DNA of 64,000 nucleotides. Origin: Parafrankia sp. EUN1f. GTDB lineage: Bacteria > Actinomycetota > Actinomycetes > Frankiales > Frankiaceae. The translations under genes and the position numbers were made by a program. The notes beneath the pieces were generated by a model. That model was not told the origin of the DNA. It did no database searches and worked only from the letters and a program-made list of their open reading frames with translations. Of the stretch, positions 10,893-19,662 are shown in pieces. How positions within the stretch are numbered: position 1 is the stretch's first letter; each line of letters opens with the position of its first letter. The stretch spans positions 29,301 to 93,300 of the forward strand of contig NZ_ADGX01000014.1 in assembly GCF_000177675.1 (NCBI RefSeq), written 5' to 3'.

Positions 10893-11909
10893 ATGAGCGC
10901 TATCGGGTTGGACGTGATGGGGATCAGGGCTGACCCTGATCTGGAGAAGGCTGTCCGGGTGGGGCTGGCCGCGGTCGAGGAGATGCTGCGGCTTTCCGTC
11001 CACAGCGAGTTCTCCTTTGTCACCGAGGCCTCGCGGCACCTCGTTGACGCGGGCGGCAAGCGGTTCCGGCCGATGGTCGTGCTGCTGGCCGCCCAGTTCG
11101 CCGATCCCGAGGCGGCCGGCGTCGTGCCGGCCGCCGTCGCGATCGAGCTGACGCATCTTTCGACGCTCTACCACGACGACGTCATGGACGAGGCGCCGCT
11201 GAGGCGCGGAGCGGCGTCGGCGAACGCGCGCTGGACGAACACCGTCGCGATCCTCACCGGCGACTTCCTGTTCGCCCGCGCCTCCGAGATCACGGCCGAC
11301 CTGGGCCCGGAGGCGACGCGCATTCTCGCCCGCACCATCGCGACACTGTGCGAAGGGCAGATCCGGGAGACCGTCGGCCCCGGGCCCGGCCAGAACCAGA
11401 TCGAGCACTACCTGCGGGTCATCACCGACAAGACCGCGTCGCTGATCGCCACCTCGGGCCGGCTCGGTGCGATGCTGGCCGGTGCCGACCGGGTCACGGC
11501 CGACGTCCTGGCGGCCTTCGGTGAGCGGTTCGGTGTCGCCTTCCAGCTTTCCGACGACATCATCGACCTCGCGTCACCGACCGAGACCTCCGGGAAGACC
11601 CCCGGAACCGATCTTCGTGAGGGAATTCCGACCCTGCCCGTCCTCTACGCCCTTGAGGGCGAGGACGCGGGTGCGCGCCGGCTGCGTGACCTGCTCGGCG
11701 CGGACCCGTGGGCGAGCTCCGGGGTGACCGAAAGCGCCGTCGTGGAGGCACTGGAGGTGCTGCGGGAGCATCCCGCGATGGACCGGGCCCGAGCGGAGCT
11801 GGCGCGCTGGTCGGGCGAAGCCCGGGCCTGCCTCGCCCCGCTGCCCGACGGTCCCGCGAAGACGGCTCTGGAGTCGCTGGCCGACTTCGTCGTCGACCGC
11901 ACCAGCTGA
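10893..11909 (+). CDS. Polyprenyl diphosphate synthase (E-type)
   Basis: Head-to-tail prenyltransferase adding isopentenyl diphosphate to an allylic primer. Both Asp-rich motifs that bind the Mg-diphosphates are present: HDDVMDEAP (about residue 93) and LSDDIIDLAS (about 219), together with GGKRFRPM near the N-terminus. 338 residues. The ATG at 10893 gives the usual N-terminus, eight bases after the nuoN stop, so it is probably cotranscribed with nuo. This placement after nuoN is common in actinomycetes and suggests synthesis of the menaquinone side chain, the quinone reduced by complex I. Chain length cannot be read from the sequence. Confidence 0.93.
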   Translation: MSAIGLDVMGIRADPDLEKAVRVGLAAVEEMLRLSVHSEFSFVTEASRHLVDAGGKRFRPMVVLLAAQFADPEAAGVVPAAVAIELTHLSTLYHDDVMDEAPLRRGAASANARWTNTVAILTGDFLFARASEITADLGPEATRILARTIATLCEGQIRETVGPGPGQNQIEHYLRVITDKTASLIATSGRLGAMLAGADRVTADVLAAFGERFGVAFQLSDDIIDLASPTETSGKTPGTDLREGIPTLPVLYALEGEDAGARRLRDLLGADPWASSGVTESAVVEALEVLREHPAMDRARAELARWSGEARACLAPLPDGPAKTALESLADFVVDRTS

Positions 11910-12099
11910 CCACACGGCACCAGCTGAGGGCGGGACCAGCTGCGCACCGGCTGACACATCGCCGTACCAGGACGCATCGCCGTATCAGCCGACCCAGGCC
12001 CAACTCTCCTCGGGGTCGGCTTCGGTTGCTGGACCGGAGATCAGCTTCGGGTCCCCCACGGCCGCTGTTGCTGCCAAGCAAGATCTGAGGACTGTGGCC

Positions 12100-12218
12100 G
12101 CCAGGGATCCGGGGTCGCCAGGGATCCGGGGTCGCCAGGGATCCGGGGTCGCCAGGGATCCGGGGTCGCCAGGGATCCGGGGTCGCCAGGGATCCGGGGT
12201 CGCCAGGGGTCCGGACTC
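12100..12218 (+). repeat. 17-bp tandem repeat, seven copies
   Basis: Six perfect head-to-tail copies of GCCAGGGATCCGGGGTC (12100-12201) and a seventh degenerate copy (12202-12218) lie in the non-coding interval after the polyprenyl synthase. Each copy contains the GGATCC palindrome. No gene is recognisable between 11910 and 12561. Confidence 0.97.
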
Positions 12219-12319
12219 ACCCGCCGCACGGCGACCCACCGGCGATCCCGCGCTGCCGAGCAGCGCCAGCAATTCATACCAATGGCGACAAAAAGTGACG
12301 TAGAGTCACTTGACGATCC
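12218..12319 (+). repeat. Flank shared with the 34.9 kb element
   Basis: This stretch, just before the palindrome, aligns in the opposite orientation with 34900-34997. Shared blocks include CACCCG, GATCCCGC and GCAATTCA, in the same order and at similar spacing. It also holds a small perfect hairpin (AAGTGAC-GTAGA-GTCACTT). It reads as part of a dispersed element of about 150 bp. Confidence 0.7.
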
Positions 12320-12371
12320 GCAAGAGTCGAGGATTTCGGTTGCTGTAGCAGCCAGAATCCTCGACTTTTGC
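12320..12371 (+). repeat. 52-nt palindromic element, copy A
   Basis: Begins GCAAGAG and ends CTTTTGC. An 11-bp perfect outer stem (AGTCGAGGATT / AATCCTCGACT) encloses an inner six-pair stem (GGTTGC / GCAGCC, one G-U) with a TGTA loop. Copies of exactly the same length occur at 34848 and 45189. Downstream, 12372-12561 contains a half-site-like CGACCAAAATC near 12434 and no gene. Confidence 0.9.
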
Positions 12372-12561
12372 TCTAAAGCAACGGCGGCAGCGGAGGTCCG
12401 AGGCTCGGGATTCCGCGACGGGCTCCCGCAACGACCAAAATCATCAGCGCTTCGAGCCGCCAACTCCGGGCGGGCAGTCCGAGATCGGCCTTCAGGACTG
12501 CACGCCCGGCGGGGGCGCCCCCTGGGGACGCGGAGACACCGGTTCAGGCGGACGAGGACGT

Positions 12562-13992
12562 CTACTCGACGGTGATGGACGGGATGCTGACGTCCCAGAT
12601 CGGCGTGACCTCCACCGGATCCGGGTTGAACGGCAACGAGCCCTCGCCGGAGGTCTGCGTAGCCGTCGTCGCGGGCGGAGTCGTCGACGTGGCCGAGGTC
12701 GTCGGCCGCCGAGTCGTCGTCGCCGTCGAACGCGGCGTCGTGGTGCTCCCGGAGGTCGTCGAGATCGCCGTGGGAGTGGACGCCGGTTTGGTCGTGGGTT
12801 TCGGTTCCGGCTGGTCCGGGCTCGCCGAAGCGCTCGGCGTCGGCGTGGGCACGCCTGGAGTGCTCGGGTCGGACGTCTCGTCGTCCGAGGTGTCAGTTCC
12901 GTTCGTCGGGGTCGCCGCGGTGGTCTGCGGAGTGAGCGGCACGAACGGAAGCTCGTAGCCGGACAGGTCGTTGCTCTCGCTCTCGGCGGCGAGGCTCTGC
13001 TCCGGCGACGGAGCCTGGGCGGACGCGGGCGTCTGGGTGGCGTGGTACTGCGACGAGTAGCGGGAGACCTGCAGATAGTCGGTTTCCGCCGGGGTGGAAC
13101 CCTCGTCGGAGGCGGTGGGCCCAGTGGTCGCGGTGGGCTGGGGAGTCGGCAGCTCGGTGCGGCTGCTGCGAGACGCCTGCGTGTCGGCGGAGCCGAACGC
13201 GTCGCGTGCCTGGTCCGCCTGGACGAGTGGGTTGGCGCCGGTGGTGGGCCCCGCGGAGATCACTGGGGTCTCCGCGGTGAGCGCCATACCGGTCACGATC
13301 GCCGAAAGCCCGGCGAGTGAGGCGGTGCCCGCGACGACCATGCGGGTGCGGCCCGGCGCGCGGCGTGGCGCGGGGGCTCGGTGTGCCCCCCGGCCCGTCG
13401 CCGAACCCGGCCGGGTGCCGTTCTGGCGCGGCACCACCACCGGCCGCGGGCCGGCTCCAGCGGTCGGCGCGGACGGAGGCATCGGCTCGAACAGTGACCC
13501 GACCGGCCGCTCCGACCCGACCGGCCGCTCCGACCCGACCGGCTGCTCCGACCCGACCCGTCGCTCCGACCCGACCGGCCGCTCCGACCGGGCCGGCTCG
13601 AAGGCGGAGAACCGGGCCGTGTGCGCGGTACGGGCGGGCCTGACCGACGAACTGGTCGAGATCGGCCCGGTGAGGGTGTCGATCTCCCCGGGTGGCAGAA
13701 TCGGCGGCCGTGGCGGCGGTGAGCGCCTGGGGAGCGAAGCCGTCCCCGCCGAGGGGTTGCTGCTCCACTCACTGGTCACCCAGTTCGAGCGCGGCTCGGA
13801 CCGCGTGCGCCGCGGAAGATCGTTCCACTGCGCGAGCTGGGGTGTGACGGCGCCGTGAGCGGTGGAGCCAGACGCGGCTCCGCCCGGAGCGGGAGCACGC
13901 TCGGCCGGTGCCGACTGGGGCAGAACCGGCCGGCGGAACTCGCCGGTGGTCTCGGCGCCCCGGCTGTGCCGGCCCGCGGAGTGGCTACCCAC
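12562..13992 (-). CDS. Membrane-anchored Thr/Pro/Ser-rich protein of unknown function
   Basis: I do not recognise a family. About 476 residues from the GTG at 13992; a later start is possible because no clear ribosome site is visible. The N-terminal half is Pro/Arg/Ser-rich and contains tandem SERPVG hexapeptides. One hydrophobic segment (near residues 220-240, MVVAGTASLAGLSAIVTGMA) follows a basic stretch and fits a type II signal anchor. The C-terminal half is a low-complexity Thr/Ser/Pro region, as in wall-spanning stalks, ending in a short conserved-looking segment (PIWDVSIPSITVE). It faces korB and is flanked by repeat-rich DNA. Probably an envelope protein; function unknown. Confidence 0.6.
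   Translation of the reverse strand: MGSHSAGRHSRGAETTGEFRRPVLPQSAPAERAPAPGGAASGSTAHGAVTPQLAQWNDLPRRTRSEPRSNWVTSEWSSNPSAGTASLPRRSPPPRPPILPPGEIDTLTGPISTSSSVRPARTAHTARFSAFEPARSERPVGSERRVGSEQPVGSERPVGSERPVGSLFEPMPPSAPTAGAGPRPVVVPRQNGTRPGSATGRGAHRAPAPRRAPGRTRMVVAGTASLAGLSAIVTGMALTAETPVISAGPTTGANPLVQADQARDAFGSADTQASRSSRTELPTPQPTATTGPTASDEGSTPAETDYLQVSRYSSQYHATQTPASAQAPSPEQSLAAESESNDLSGYELPFVPLTPQTTAATPTNGTDTSDDETSDPSTPGVPTPTPSASASPDQPEPKPTTKPASTPTAISTTSGSTTTPRSTATTTRRPTTSATSTTPPATTATQTSGEGSLPFNPDPVEVTPIWDVSIPSITVE
13497..13592 (-). repeat. 18-bp in-frame repeats encoding SERPVG
   Basis: About five copies of an 18-bp unit (GACCGGCCGCTCCGACCC on the plus strand) encode SERPVG, SERRVG and SEQPVG in the minus-strand membrane protein. 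Like the nuoI repeat, the unit keeps the reading frame. Confidence 0.85.
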
Positions 13993-14275
13993 GCTGACCG
14001 CCCGCTGCCGCCAGGGCGCAGAACATGGCCTGGGTTAACGGTGAGCCCCGGTGACGGGCTCGGTGATCTCGCACTGCGTAAGCCCGCACTGCGCCTCCGG
14101 CTGCTGCATTGGTGTTGTGAGCCCCCCCGGGCCACACGGCACCCCCACCCGGGGGTCACCATACCGCATGCTGATCAGAGGGCCGCAACCAATGCATACG
14201 TCCACTAATTGGGCAATCAGTGCAGATGGCACTTCTGGGCATGCTGGGAGCGGGCGGTGCAACGACTGGCGCTCA

Positions 14276-14345
14276 GACGACCAGCGACCGAAGCTCCGGA
14301 CGACCAGCGACCGAAGCTCCGGACGAGCAGCGACCGAAGGCTCCG
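14276..14345 (+). repeat. 23-bp tandem repeat, three copies
   Basis: Two perfect copies and one 24-bp variant of a unit containing CAGCGACCGAAGCTCCGGA. They sit in the 430-bp spacer between the envelope protein start and the korB end, next to the korB terminator. No gene is visible in 13993-14422. Confidence 0.93.
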
Positions 14346-14352
14346 GACGGCG

Positions 14353-14385
14353 AAGGCCGGGGTGGCAGTTCGCCACCCCGGCCTT
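14353..14385 (-). terminator. Terminator-like hairpin downstream of korAB
   Basis: Perfect 14-bp inverted repeat (AAGGCCGGGGTGGC / GCCACCCCGGCCTT) with a 5-nt loop, 37 bases beyond the korB stop. No U-tract, as is common for actinobacterial terminators. Confidence 0.8.
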
Positions 14386-14422
14386 CTAGGTACCACCGGT
14401 ACCCGTCACATGGATGGATCCG

Positions 14423-15484
14423 TCAGTTGATGGTCCAGGTCTCGTTGCCCGAGATGAGCCCGAGCAGATCGCCCTTGCCCAGCTTGGTACGAGCCTGCGC
14501 CACCTGGTCGTTGAGCGCCTCGTCGTAGGTCGGCATGTCGACGTTGCGGAACACGCCGATGGGAGTCACCCCGTGTGCGTCTCCGGTCAGCCGCGACAAC
14601 GCGAACGCCTGGCTCGGGTCGAGGTTCGCCGCGTCGTGCACGAGGACGTTCTCGTCGGTCGCCGCGCAGACCTCCAGGCCGCCCGACGCCGCGCGCCGAA
14701 TGCCCTTGTCCCGCTCCGCGCCGAAGAGCAGCGGCTCGCCGTCGACCATCTTCAGCGTCGCGTCGTCCCGGGTGTCCCGGTCCTTCAGCGCCTCGAACGC
14801 GCCGTCGTTGAAGATGTTGCAGTTCTGGAAGATCTCGACGAACGCGGTGCCCGGGTGCTCCGCCGCCGCGCGCAGCGTCGCGGTCAGGTGGGCCCGGTCC
14901 GAGTCGATCGACCGGGCGACGAAGGTCGCCTCCGCGCCCAGCGCCAGCGACGCCGGGTTGTACGGGCGGTCGAGCGAGCCGAACGGCGTCGACTTGGTGA
15001 TCTTCCCGACCTCGGAGGTCGGCGAGTACTGCCCCTTGGTCAGGCCGTAGATCCTGTTGTTGAACATCAGGATCTTGATGTTGACGTTGCGGCGCATCGC
15101 GTGGAGCAGGTGGTTGCCGCCGATGGACAGGGCGTCACCGTCACCGGTGACCACCCACACCGACAGGTCCGGCCGCGACGTGGCCAGCCCCGTCGCGATC
15201 GCCGGCGCGCGCCCGTGGATGGAGTGCATCCCGTAGGTCTGCAGGTAGTACGGGAAGCGCGAGGAGCATCCGATGCCCGAGATGAACGCGATGTTCTCCC
15301 GGGCGATGCCCAGCTCGGGCAGGAAGCCCTGGACGGTGGCCAGGATGGCGTAGTCGCCGCATCCCGGGCACCACCGGACCTCCTGGTCGGAGGTGAAGTC
15401 CTTGCGGGTGAGCTGGTTCGGCGTGGCGGGGATCAGGTCGAGGAGCCGGTTGGAGATCCCGCTGCCGTTCGTCGTCACGGTCAC
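14423..15484 (-). CDS. korB: 2-oxoacid:ferredoxin oxidoreductase subunit beta (2-oxoglutarate type)
   Basis: Thiamine-diphosphate subunit of an oxygen-tolerant KOR-type enzyme converting 2-oxoglutarate and CoA to succinyl-CoA while reducing ferredoxin. RWCPGCGDYAIL near the N-terminus and the TPP/Mg motif GDGDALSIGGNH, followed by FNNRIYGLTKGQ, are diagnostic. 353 residues, the family norm. The GTG at 15484 overlaps the korA stop (GTGA); the frame stays open upstream but there it lies over korA. A second in-frame GTG two codons later is an alternative. The substrate assignment rests on similarity to actinobacterial KorB and was not tested. Confidence 0.94.
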   Translation of the reverse strand: MTVTTNGSGISNRLLDLIPATPNQLTRKDFTSDQEVRWCPGCGDYAILATVQGFLPELGIARENIAFISGIGCSSRFPYYLQTYGMHSIHGRAPAIATGLATSRPDLSVWVVTGDGDALSIGGNHLLHAMRRNVNIKILMFNNRIYGLTKGQYSPTSEVGKITKSTPFGSLDRPYNPASLALGAEATFVARSIDSDRAHLTATLRAAAEHPGTAFVEIFQNCNIFNDGAFEALKDRDTRDDATLKMVDGEPLLFGAERDKGIRRAASGGLEVCAATDENVLVHDAANLDPSQAFALSRLTGDAHGVTPIGVFRNVDMPTYDEALNDQVAQARTKLGKGDLLGLISGNETWTIN

Positions 15485-17367
15485 TGGTTGATCACGTCCT
15501 CCAAGACGCCCGCGAGTTCCGCGGCCTTGAACGGCAGTCCGCGGACCTGGTTGTACCCGATCGCGTCCACCAGGAACTGCGACCTGATCAGCATGCGGAG
15601 CTGGCCGAGGTTCATCTCGGGAATCAGCACCTTGTCGTAGGAGCGCAGCACCTCGGCCGTGTTGGCCGGGAACGGGTTGAGGTGGCGCAGGTGCGCCTGG
15701 GCCACGTGCAGGCCCTTGGCGCGCACCCGACGGCAGCCGGCGGCGATCGGCCCGAAGGTCGACCCCCAGCCGAGCACGAGGACCTCCGCCATGCCGGACG
15801 GGTCGTCGACCTCGAGCGGGGCGATGTCGCGCGCGATGCCCTCGACCTTCGCCTGGCGCAGCCGCACCATCCGGTCGTGGTTCGCCGGGTCGTAGGAGAT
15901 GTTGCCCGACCCGTCGGCCTTCTCCAGACCACCGATCCGGTGCTCGAGGCCCGGGGTGCCGGGAACCGCCCAGGGGCGGGCCAGCGTCTCGGGATCGCGC
16001 AGGTAGGGCCAGAACTCGGGGCCCTTGGGCCCTTCGTGGTTCGGCTCGGTGGTGAAGGTGACCGTGAGGTCCGGGAGCTCGTCGATGGTCGGCAGCAGCC
16101 ACGGCTCGGAGCCGTTCGCCAGGTAGCCGTCGGAGAGCAGGAAGACCGGTGTGCGGTACTTCGTCGCGATCCGGGCGGCCTCCACCGCGGCGTCGAAGCA
16201 GTCGGCCGGCGAGCGCGGCGCGATGATCGGCACCGGAGCCTCGCCGTTGCGGCCGAACATCGCCTGCAGCAGGTCGGCCTGCTCGGTCTTCGTCGGCAGA
16301 CCGGTCGACGGGCCGCCGCGCTGAATGTCCACGATCAGCAGCGGCAGCTCGAGGCTGACCGCGAGACCGATCGTCTCGCTCTTGAGCGCGACACCCGGGC
16401 CGGAGGTCGTCGTCACGCCCAGCGACCCACCGAACGAGGCGCCGAGTGCCGCACCGATGCCGGCGATCTCGTCCTCGGCCTGGAAGGTCCGGATGCCGAA
16501 CTGCTTGTGCTTGCTCAGCTCGTGCAGGATGTCCGACGCCGGCGTGATCGGGTAGGTGCCGAGGAACAGCGGCAGCTTCGTCAGCTCACCGGCCGCGATC
16601 AGCCCATAGGACATCGCGATGTTGCCGGTGATCCGCCGGTACGTGCCCGCGCGCATCCGGGCCGGGGCGACCTCGTAGGTGACCGAGAAGGACTCGGTGG
16701 TCTCGCCGTAGTTGAAGCCGGCGCGGAAGGCGGCGATGTTGGCTGCCGCGATCTCCGGCCGCTTGGCGAACTTCTTCTTGAGGAAGCCCTCGGTGCCGTC
16801 GGTGGGCCGGTGGTACAGCCAGCTCATCAGGCCGAGCGCGAACATGTTCTTCGCTCGCTCGGCCTCCTTCTTGTTGACCGCGCCGCCGACGCCTTCGGCG
16901 GCGTTGACAGCGTTGATCGTCATCGAGGTCAGCGGGACCCGGTGGACGGTGTAGCTGTCGAGCGTCCCGTCCGTCAGCGGGTCGTCCGCGTAGCCGGCCT
17001 TCTTGAGGTTGCCGCCGGTGAACGCGTCGGTGTTGACGATCAGGTCGGCCCCGGGCGGCAGATCCTTGAGGTTCGCCTTCAGCGCGGCCGGGTTCATCGC
17101 GACGAGGACGTCCGGGGCGTCGCCCGGGGTGAGAATATCGTGATCGGAGAAATGGAGCTGGAAGCCAGAAACTCCGGCCGGAGTGCCAGCTGGCGCCCGG
17201 ATTTCCGCGGGAAAGTCCGGAAGCGTGGACAGATCGTTGCCGAATGCCGCCGTCTCGCTCGTGAACTGTTCTCCGGTGAGCTGCATACCGTCGCCGGAGT
17301 CGCCGGCGAACCGCACGACGACCCGGTCGAGCCGGCGGGTCTCCCTCTCCCTGACCTGCTCAGACAC
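15481..17367 (-). CDS. korA: 2-oxoacid:ferredoxin oxidoreductase subunit alpha (fused gamma-alpha)
   Basis: Partner of KorB. The first ~190 residues form the gamma domain (VRFAGDSGDGMQLTGEQF near the start), fused to the alpha domain, which includes YPITPASDILHEL and FQAEDEIAGIGAALGASFGG and the TTSGPG motif. 628 residues, typical of the fused actinobacterial form. GTG start with an excellent ribosome site: AGGAGG (complement of 17377-17382) lies nine bases upstream. korA and korB overlap by four bases and form a two-gene operon closed by the hairpin at 14353-14385. The enzyme gives the TCA cycle a ferredoxin-linked step; no ferredoxin gene is adjacent. Confidence 0.95.
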   Translation of the reverse strand: MSEQVRERETRRLDRVVVRFAGDSGDGMQLTGEQFTSETAAFGNDLSTLPDFPAEIRAPAGTPAGVSGFQLHFSDHDILTPGDAPDVLVAMNPAALKANLKDLPPGADLIVNTDAFTGGNLKKAGYADDPLTDGTLDSYTVHRVPLTSMTINAVNAAEGVGGAVNKKEAERAKNMFALGLMSWLYHRPTDGTEGFLKKKFAKRPEIAAANIAAFRAGFNYGETTESFSVTYEVAPARMRAGTYRRITGNIAMSYGLIAAGELTKLPLFLGTYPITPASDILHELSKHKQFGIRTFQAEDEIAGIGAALGASFGGSLGVTTTSGPGVALKSETIGLAVSLELPLLIVDIQRGGPSTGLPTKTEQADLLQAMFGRNGEAPVPIIAPRSPADCFDAAVEAARIATKYRTPVFLLSDGYLANGSEPWLLPTIDELPDLTVTFTTEPNHEGPKGPEFWPYLRDPETLARPWAVPGTPGLEHRIGGLEKADGSGNISYDPANHDRMVRLRQAKVEGIARDIAPLEVDDPSGMAEVLVLGWGSTFGPIAAGCRRVRAKGLHVAQAHLRHLNPFPANTAEVLRSYDKVLIPEMNLGQLRMLIRSQFLVDAIGYNQVRGLPFKAAELAGVLEDVINQ

Positions 17368-18535
17368 CTTAAGTAACCTCCTCAGGTACCACCCCAGCGT
17401 ACCGGGCGGCTCAATACGGCACGAGGATCGCGCCGCCTGGTGGCACTGGGAAGTGTGATGCGCCGTGGCTTACGGCTGGATTATCCCGGCCACCCCCCCT
17501 TGCAGGCCGTGCGCGACTGGTTGCGGTATGCGTTTTCTGGTAACGGTGCCGAGTCCAGCTGAAGTGGAGTTGCCGGGCGGCTCGGCGGGGCTGGTCGATC
17601 ATGCTCCGACAGGCCGGGACCTTACGCTCCCAACACGCCGGACATGAGTCATGTGATCAGTCGAGCCCGCTGGGCGTGATCGCCGATCCGGCTGCCTGTA
17701 GGCCCACCACGTGCGACATCACCTGCCTGCACACACCCTGACGGGTGTCCGCAGGCAGACACCCGGGTCGGTGGTCCGTCCGGCCGTCCGGTAGGCCCCC
17801 TGGTCGTGCCTGGCCCGGCAGTGGGCGCCATGCCGCCGGCGCGGGCGGACGACGCTGATGATGTCTGGCCGGGTGTGTCCGAAGGGGGATCTATTCAGCG
17901 GCTCTCCCTTCCTGAGGTGTCTCCCGGGGCGTAGCGGTCGAGTTGTCGGTGAAACGACCATCTGGCCTGGTGGTGGTATCACCGACCGGTCTGACGGTGA
18001 TATCACGACGCCGTCGTCGGCGGGTCGTCAGTGGCAGGACCGACTCTCTTCCGGACGTTCGTCGGTATAGCGGTGACTGGCTGGAAGCAGCACGGCGACC
18101 CGGAGTCGTCAACGATGAGCATTGCATGCCACCGGCTGGCGGGGGGGTACTCGCCCATTCGAACGGCGGGACGGGAGATCGCCGCTACAGGGTGGTATCC
18201 GCTCGAAACCGGACGTGTACGGAACGCCATAAGGGGATCGCTGAGGCAGCAGACCTGGCCACGTAGGACGGCCGGCCGGGGCCGACTAAGTTTCCGCTCA
18301 GTAGGTTTCATCGTGAATGGCCGCGGAGAAGGCCGTGAAGCGGCCGGCCTTCCTCTCGGCGGACAGCTGGTGGCCAGCTGATCGAGCCGCTGGAAGGCGG
18401 GTGGGTCCGGACACCTGCCCGCCGTGGCGGAGGAGATCTGTCGACATGTCATGAGCCGGGTACCGGCCGGAGACGGGCGAGGAGGATCGAGCCGGGTACC
18501 GGCGGCGCATCGGCGGGCGTTCGGGGGAGTGGGGC
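17368..18535. other. 1.17-kb interval without a recognisable gene
   Basis: Lies between the divergent korA and DUF2520 genes, so it should carry both promoters. Reading frames here lack recognisable domains and overlap on both strands. It holds two related palindromes, GGTGGTATCACC (17972-17983) and GTGATATCAC (17997-18006), and a hairpin CAGCTGG-TGG-CCAGCTG (18364-18380). I could not match it to a known riboswitch. Confidence 0.6.
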
Positions 18536-18538
18536 GTG

Positions 18539-19525
18539 ATGGAGCACACGTGCGCGGCGGTGCCGGTCGCCGGCCGGTCGGTCGCGGGCCAGTCGGCCGC
18601 CGGTCTGTCGGCCGCCGGTCTGTCGGCCGCCGGTCTGTCGATCGCCATCGTCGGGCCGGGTCGGGCCGGCGCAGCGGTGGGCAGGGCGCTCGTGGCCGCG
18701 GGGCATCAGGTGCGCGCGCTCCACAGCCGGACGCGGGCCGGGCGGGAACGAGCCGCGGCCCTCTTCCCCGCGGCTGAGGTCTGCGCCACGCCGGCCGAGG
18801 CGGCCGCGCGCGCCGACGTGGTCCTGCTCGGGGTTCCGGACGACAGCATCGAACAGACGGCCGGGCGGATCGCGCCCGGTGTCGCGCGCACGCCCGCTGT
18901 GCTGGTCGCCCATCTGAGCGGGCGCCATGGGATCGCGCCACTCGCACCGGCGGCCGCGGTGGGCGCCCGGCCGGCCGCGATCCATCCGATCATGACGCTG
19001 ACCGGTGCGGCGACTGACCCCGACCAGCTCGTCGGCGCGACCTTCGGGGTCACCACCGCGCCCGGTGATGAGGACACGGCCGGGCTCGTCCGCCGCCTGG
19101 TGGAAGGCATCGGAGGCCGGGTTGCGGTCATTCCCGAGGAGCGACGCGCGAGCTACCACGCGGCGCTGGTGCTGGGGGGCAACTTTCTGGCCACGCTGGT
19201 CACGGCTGCGGGGCAGCTGCTCGCCGCCGCAGGCGTCCCCGATCCGGCGGAGGCGCTCGGACCGCTCCTGCGGATGTCGCTCGACAACGCCCTGGCGCAC
19301 GGGGAGGGCGCGATGACCGGTCCGGTCCGACGCGGGGATGTCGGCACCGTCACAGCGCAGTGGTCGGAGCTGGCGCGCCTGGACCCCCACCTCGCGGACG
19401 CGTACGGCGCGCTGGCGGTGTTGACGGCCGATCGCCTCGAGCGCTCCGGCCTGCTGCCCGCCCAGGCCGCCGCCGCGCTACGGGCCGGCGTGGCCCGCCC
19501 GGACGACAGGCCGCATGGACCGTGA
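18539..19525 (+). CDS. Rossmann-fold DUF2520 protein
   Basis: A two-domain protein: an N-terminal Rossmann NAD(P)-binding domain beginning about residue 33 (IAIVGPGRAGAAVGRAL, a GxGxxG-type loop) and a C-terminal helical DUF2520 domain. In actinobacteria members often sit beside panC/panD and are annotated as oxidoreductase-like; here no pantothenate gene is adjacent and the substrate is unknown. The ATG at 18539 follows a purine-rich GGGGGAG; a GTG one codon earlier is possible. Residues before the Rossmann fold are an Ala/Gly/Ser stretch produced by three 15-bp repeats (18596-18640, encoding AAGLS). Confidence 0.85.
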   Translation: MEHTCAAVPVAGRSVAGQSAAGLSAAGLSAAGLSIAIVGPGRAGAAVGRALVAAGHQVRALHSRTRAGRERAAALFPAAEVCATPAEAAARADVVLLGVPDDSIEQTAGRIAPGVARTPAVLVAHLSGRHGIAPLAPAAAVGARPAAIHPIMTLTGAATDPDQLVGATFGVTTAPGDEDTAGLVRRLVEGIGGRVAVIPEERRASYHAALVLGGNFLATLVTAAGQLLAAAGVPDPAEALGPLLRMSLDNALAHGEGAMTGPVRRGDVGTVTAQWSELARLDPHLADAYGALAVLTADRLERSGLLPAQAAAALRAGVARPDDRPHGP

Positions 19526-19662
19526 GAGCGGGGGGCGGCGGGGACGGTGGGTGCTGCGAGGGCGGTGGCTCGGCGTGGACGCCCGAGCGTTGGGAACGAG
19601 GAGTGTCAGGTCCTTCGTTGATGTAGTCGCAACAGGTCGACAGGACGGATGCGCGACAAGCC

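Noticed and set aside
12100..12218. CRISPR array
   Set aside because: The 17-bp units are directly adjacent with no spacers, and no cas genes are near.
12094..12303. Reading frame through the 17-bp repeat array
   Set aside because: A 17-bp unit shifts the frame at every copy; the open frame is an artefact of repeat composition.
15485..16102. N-terminal extension of korB
   Set aside because: This frame overlaps korA coding sequence and shows no KorB homology; the GTGA overlap gives the expected protein length.
17943..18381. Possible small genes in the korA-DUF2520 interval
   Set aside because: Several overlapping frames compete, none with recognisable features or a convincing ribosome site.
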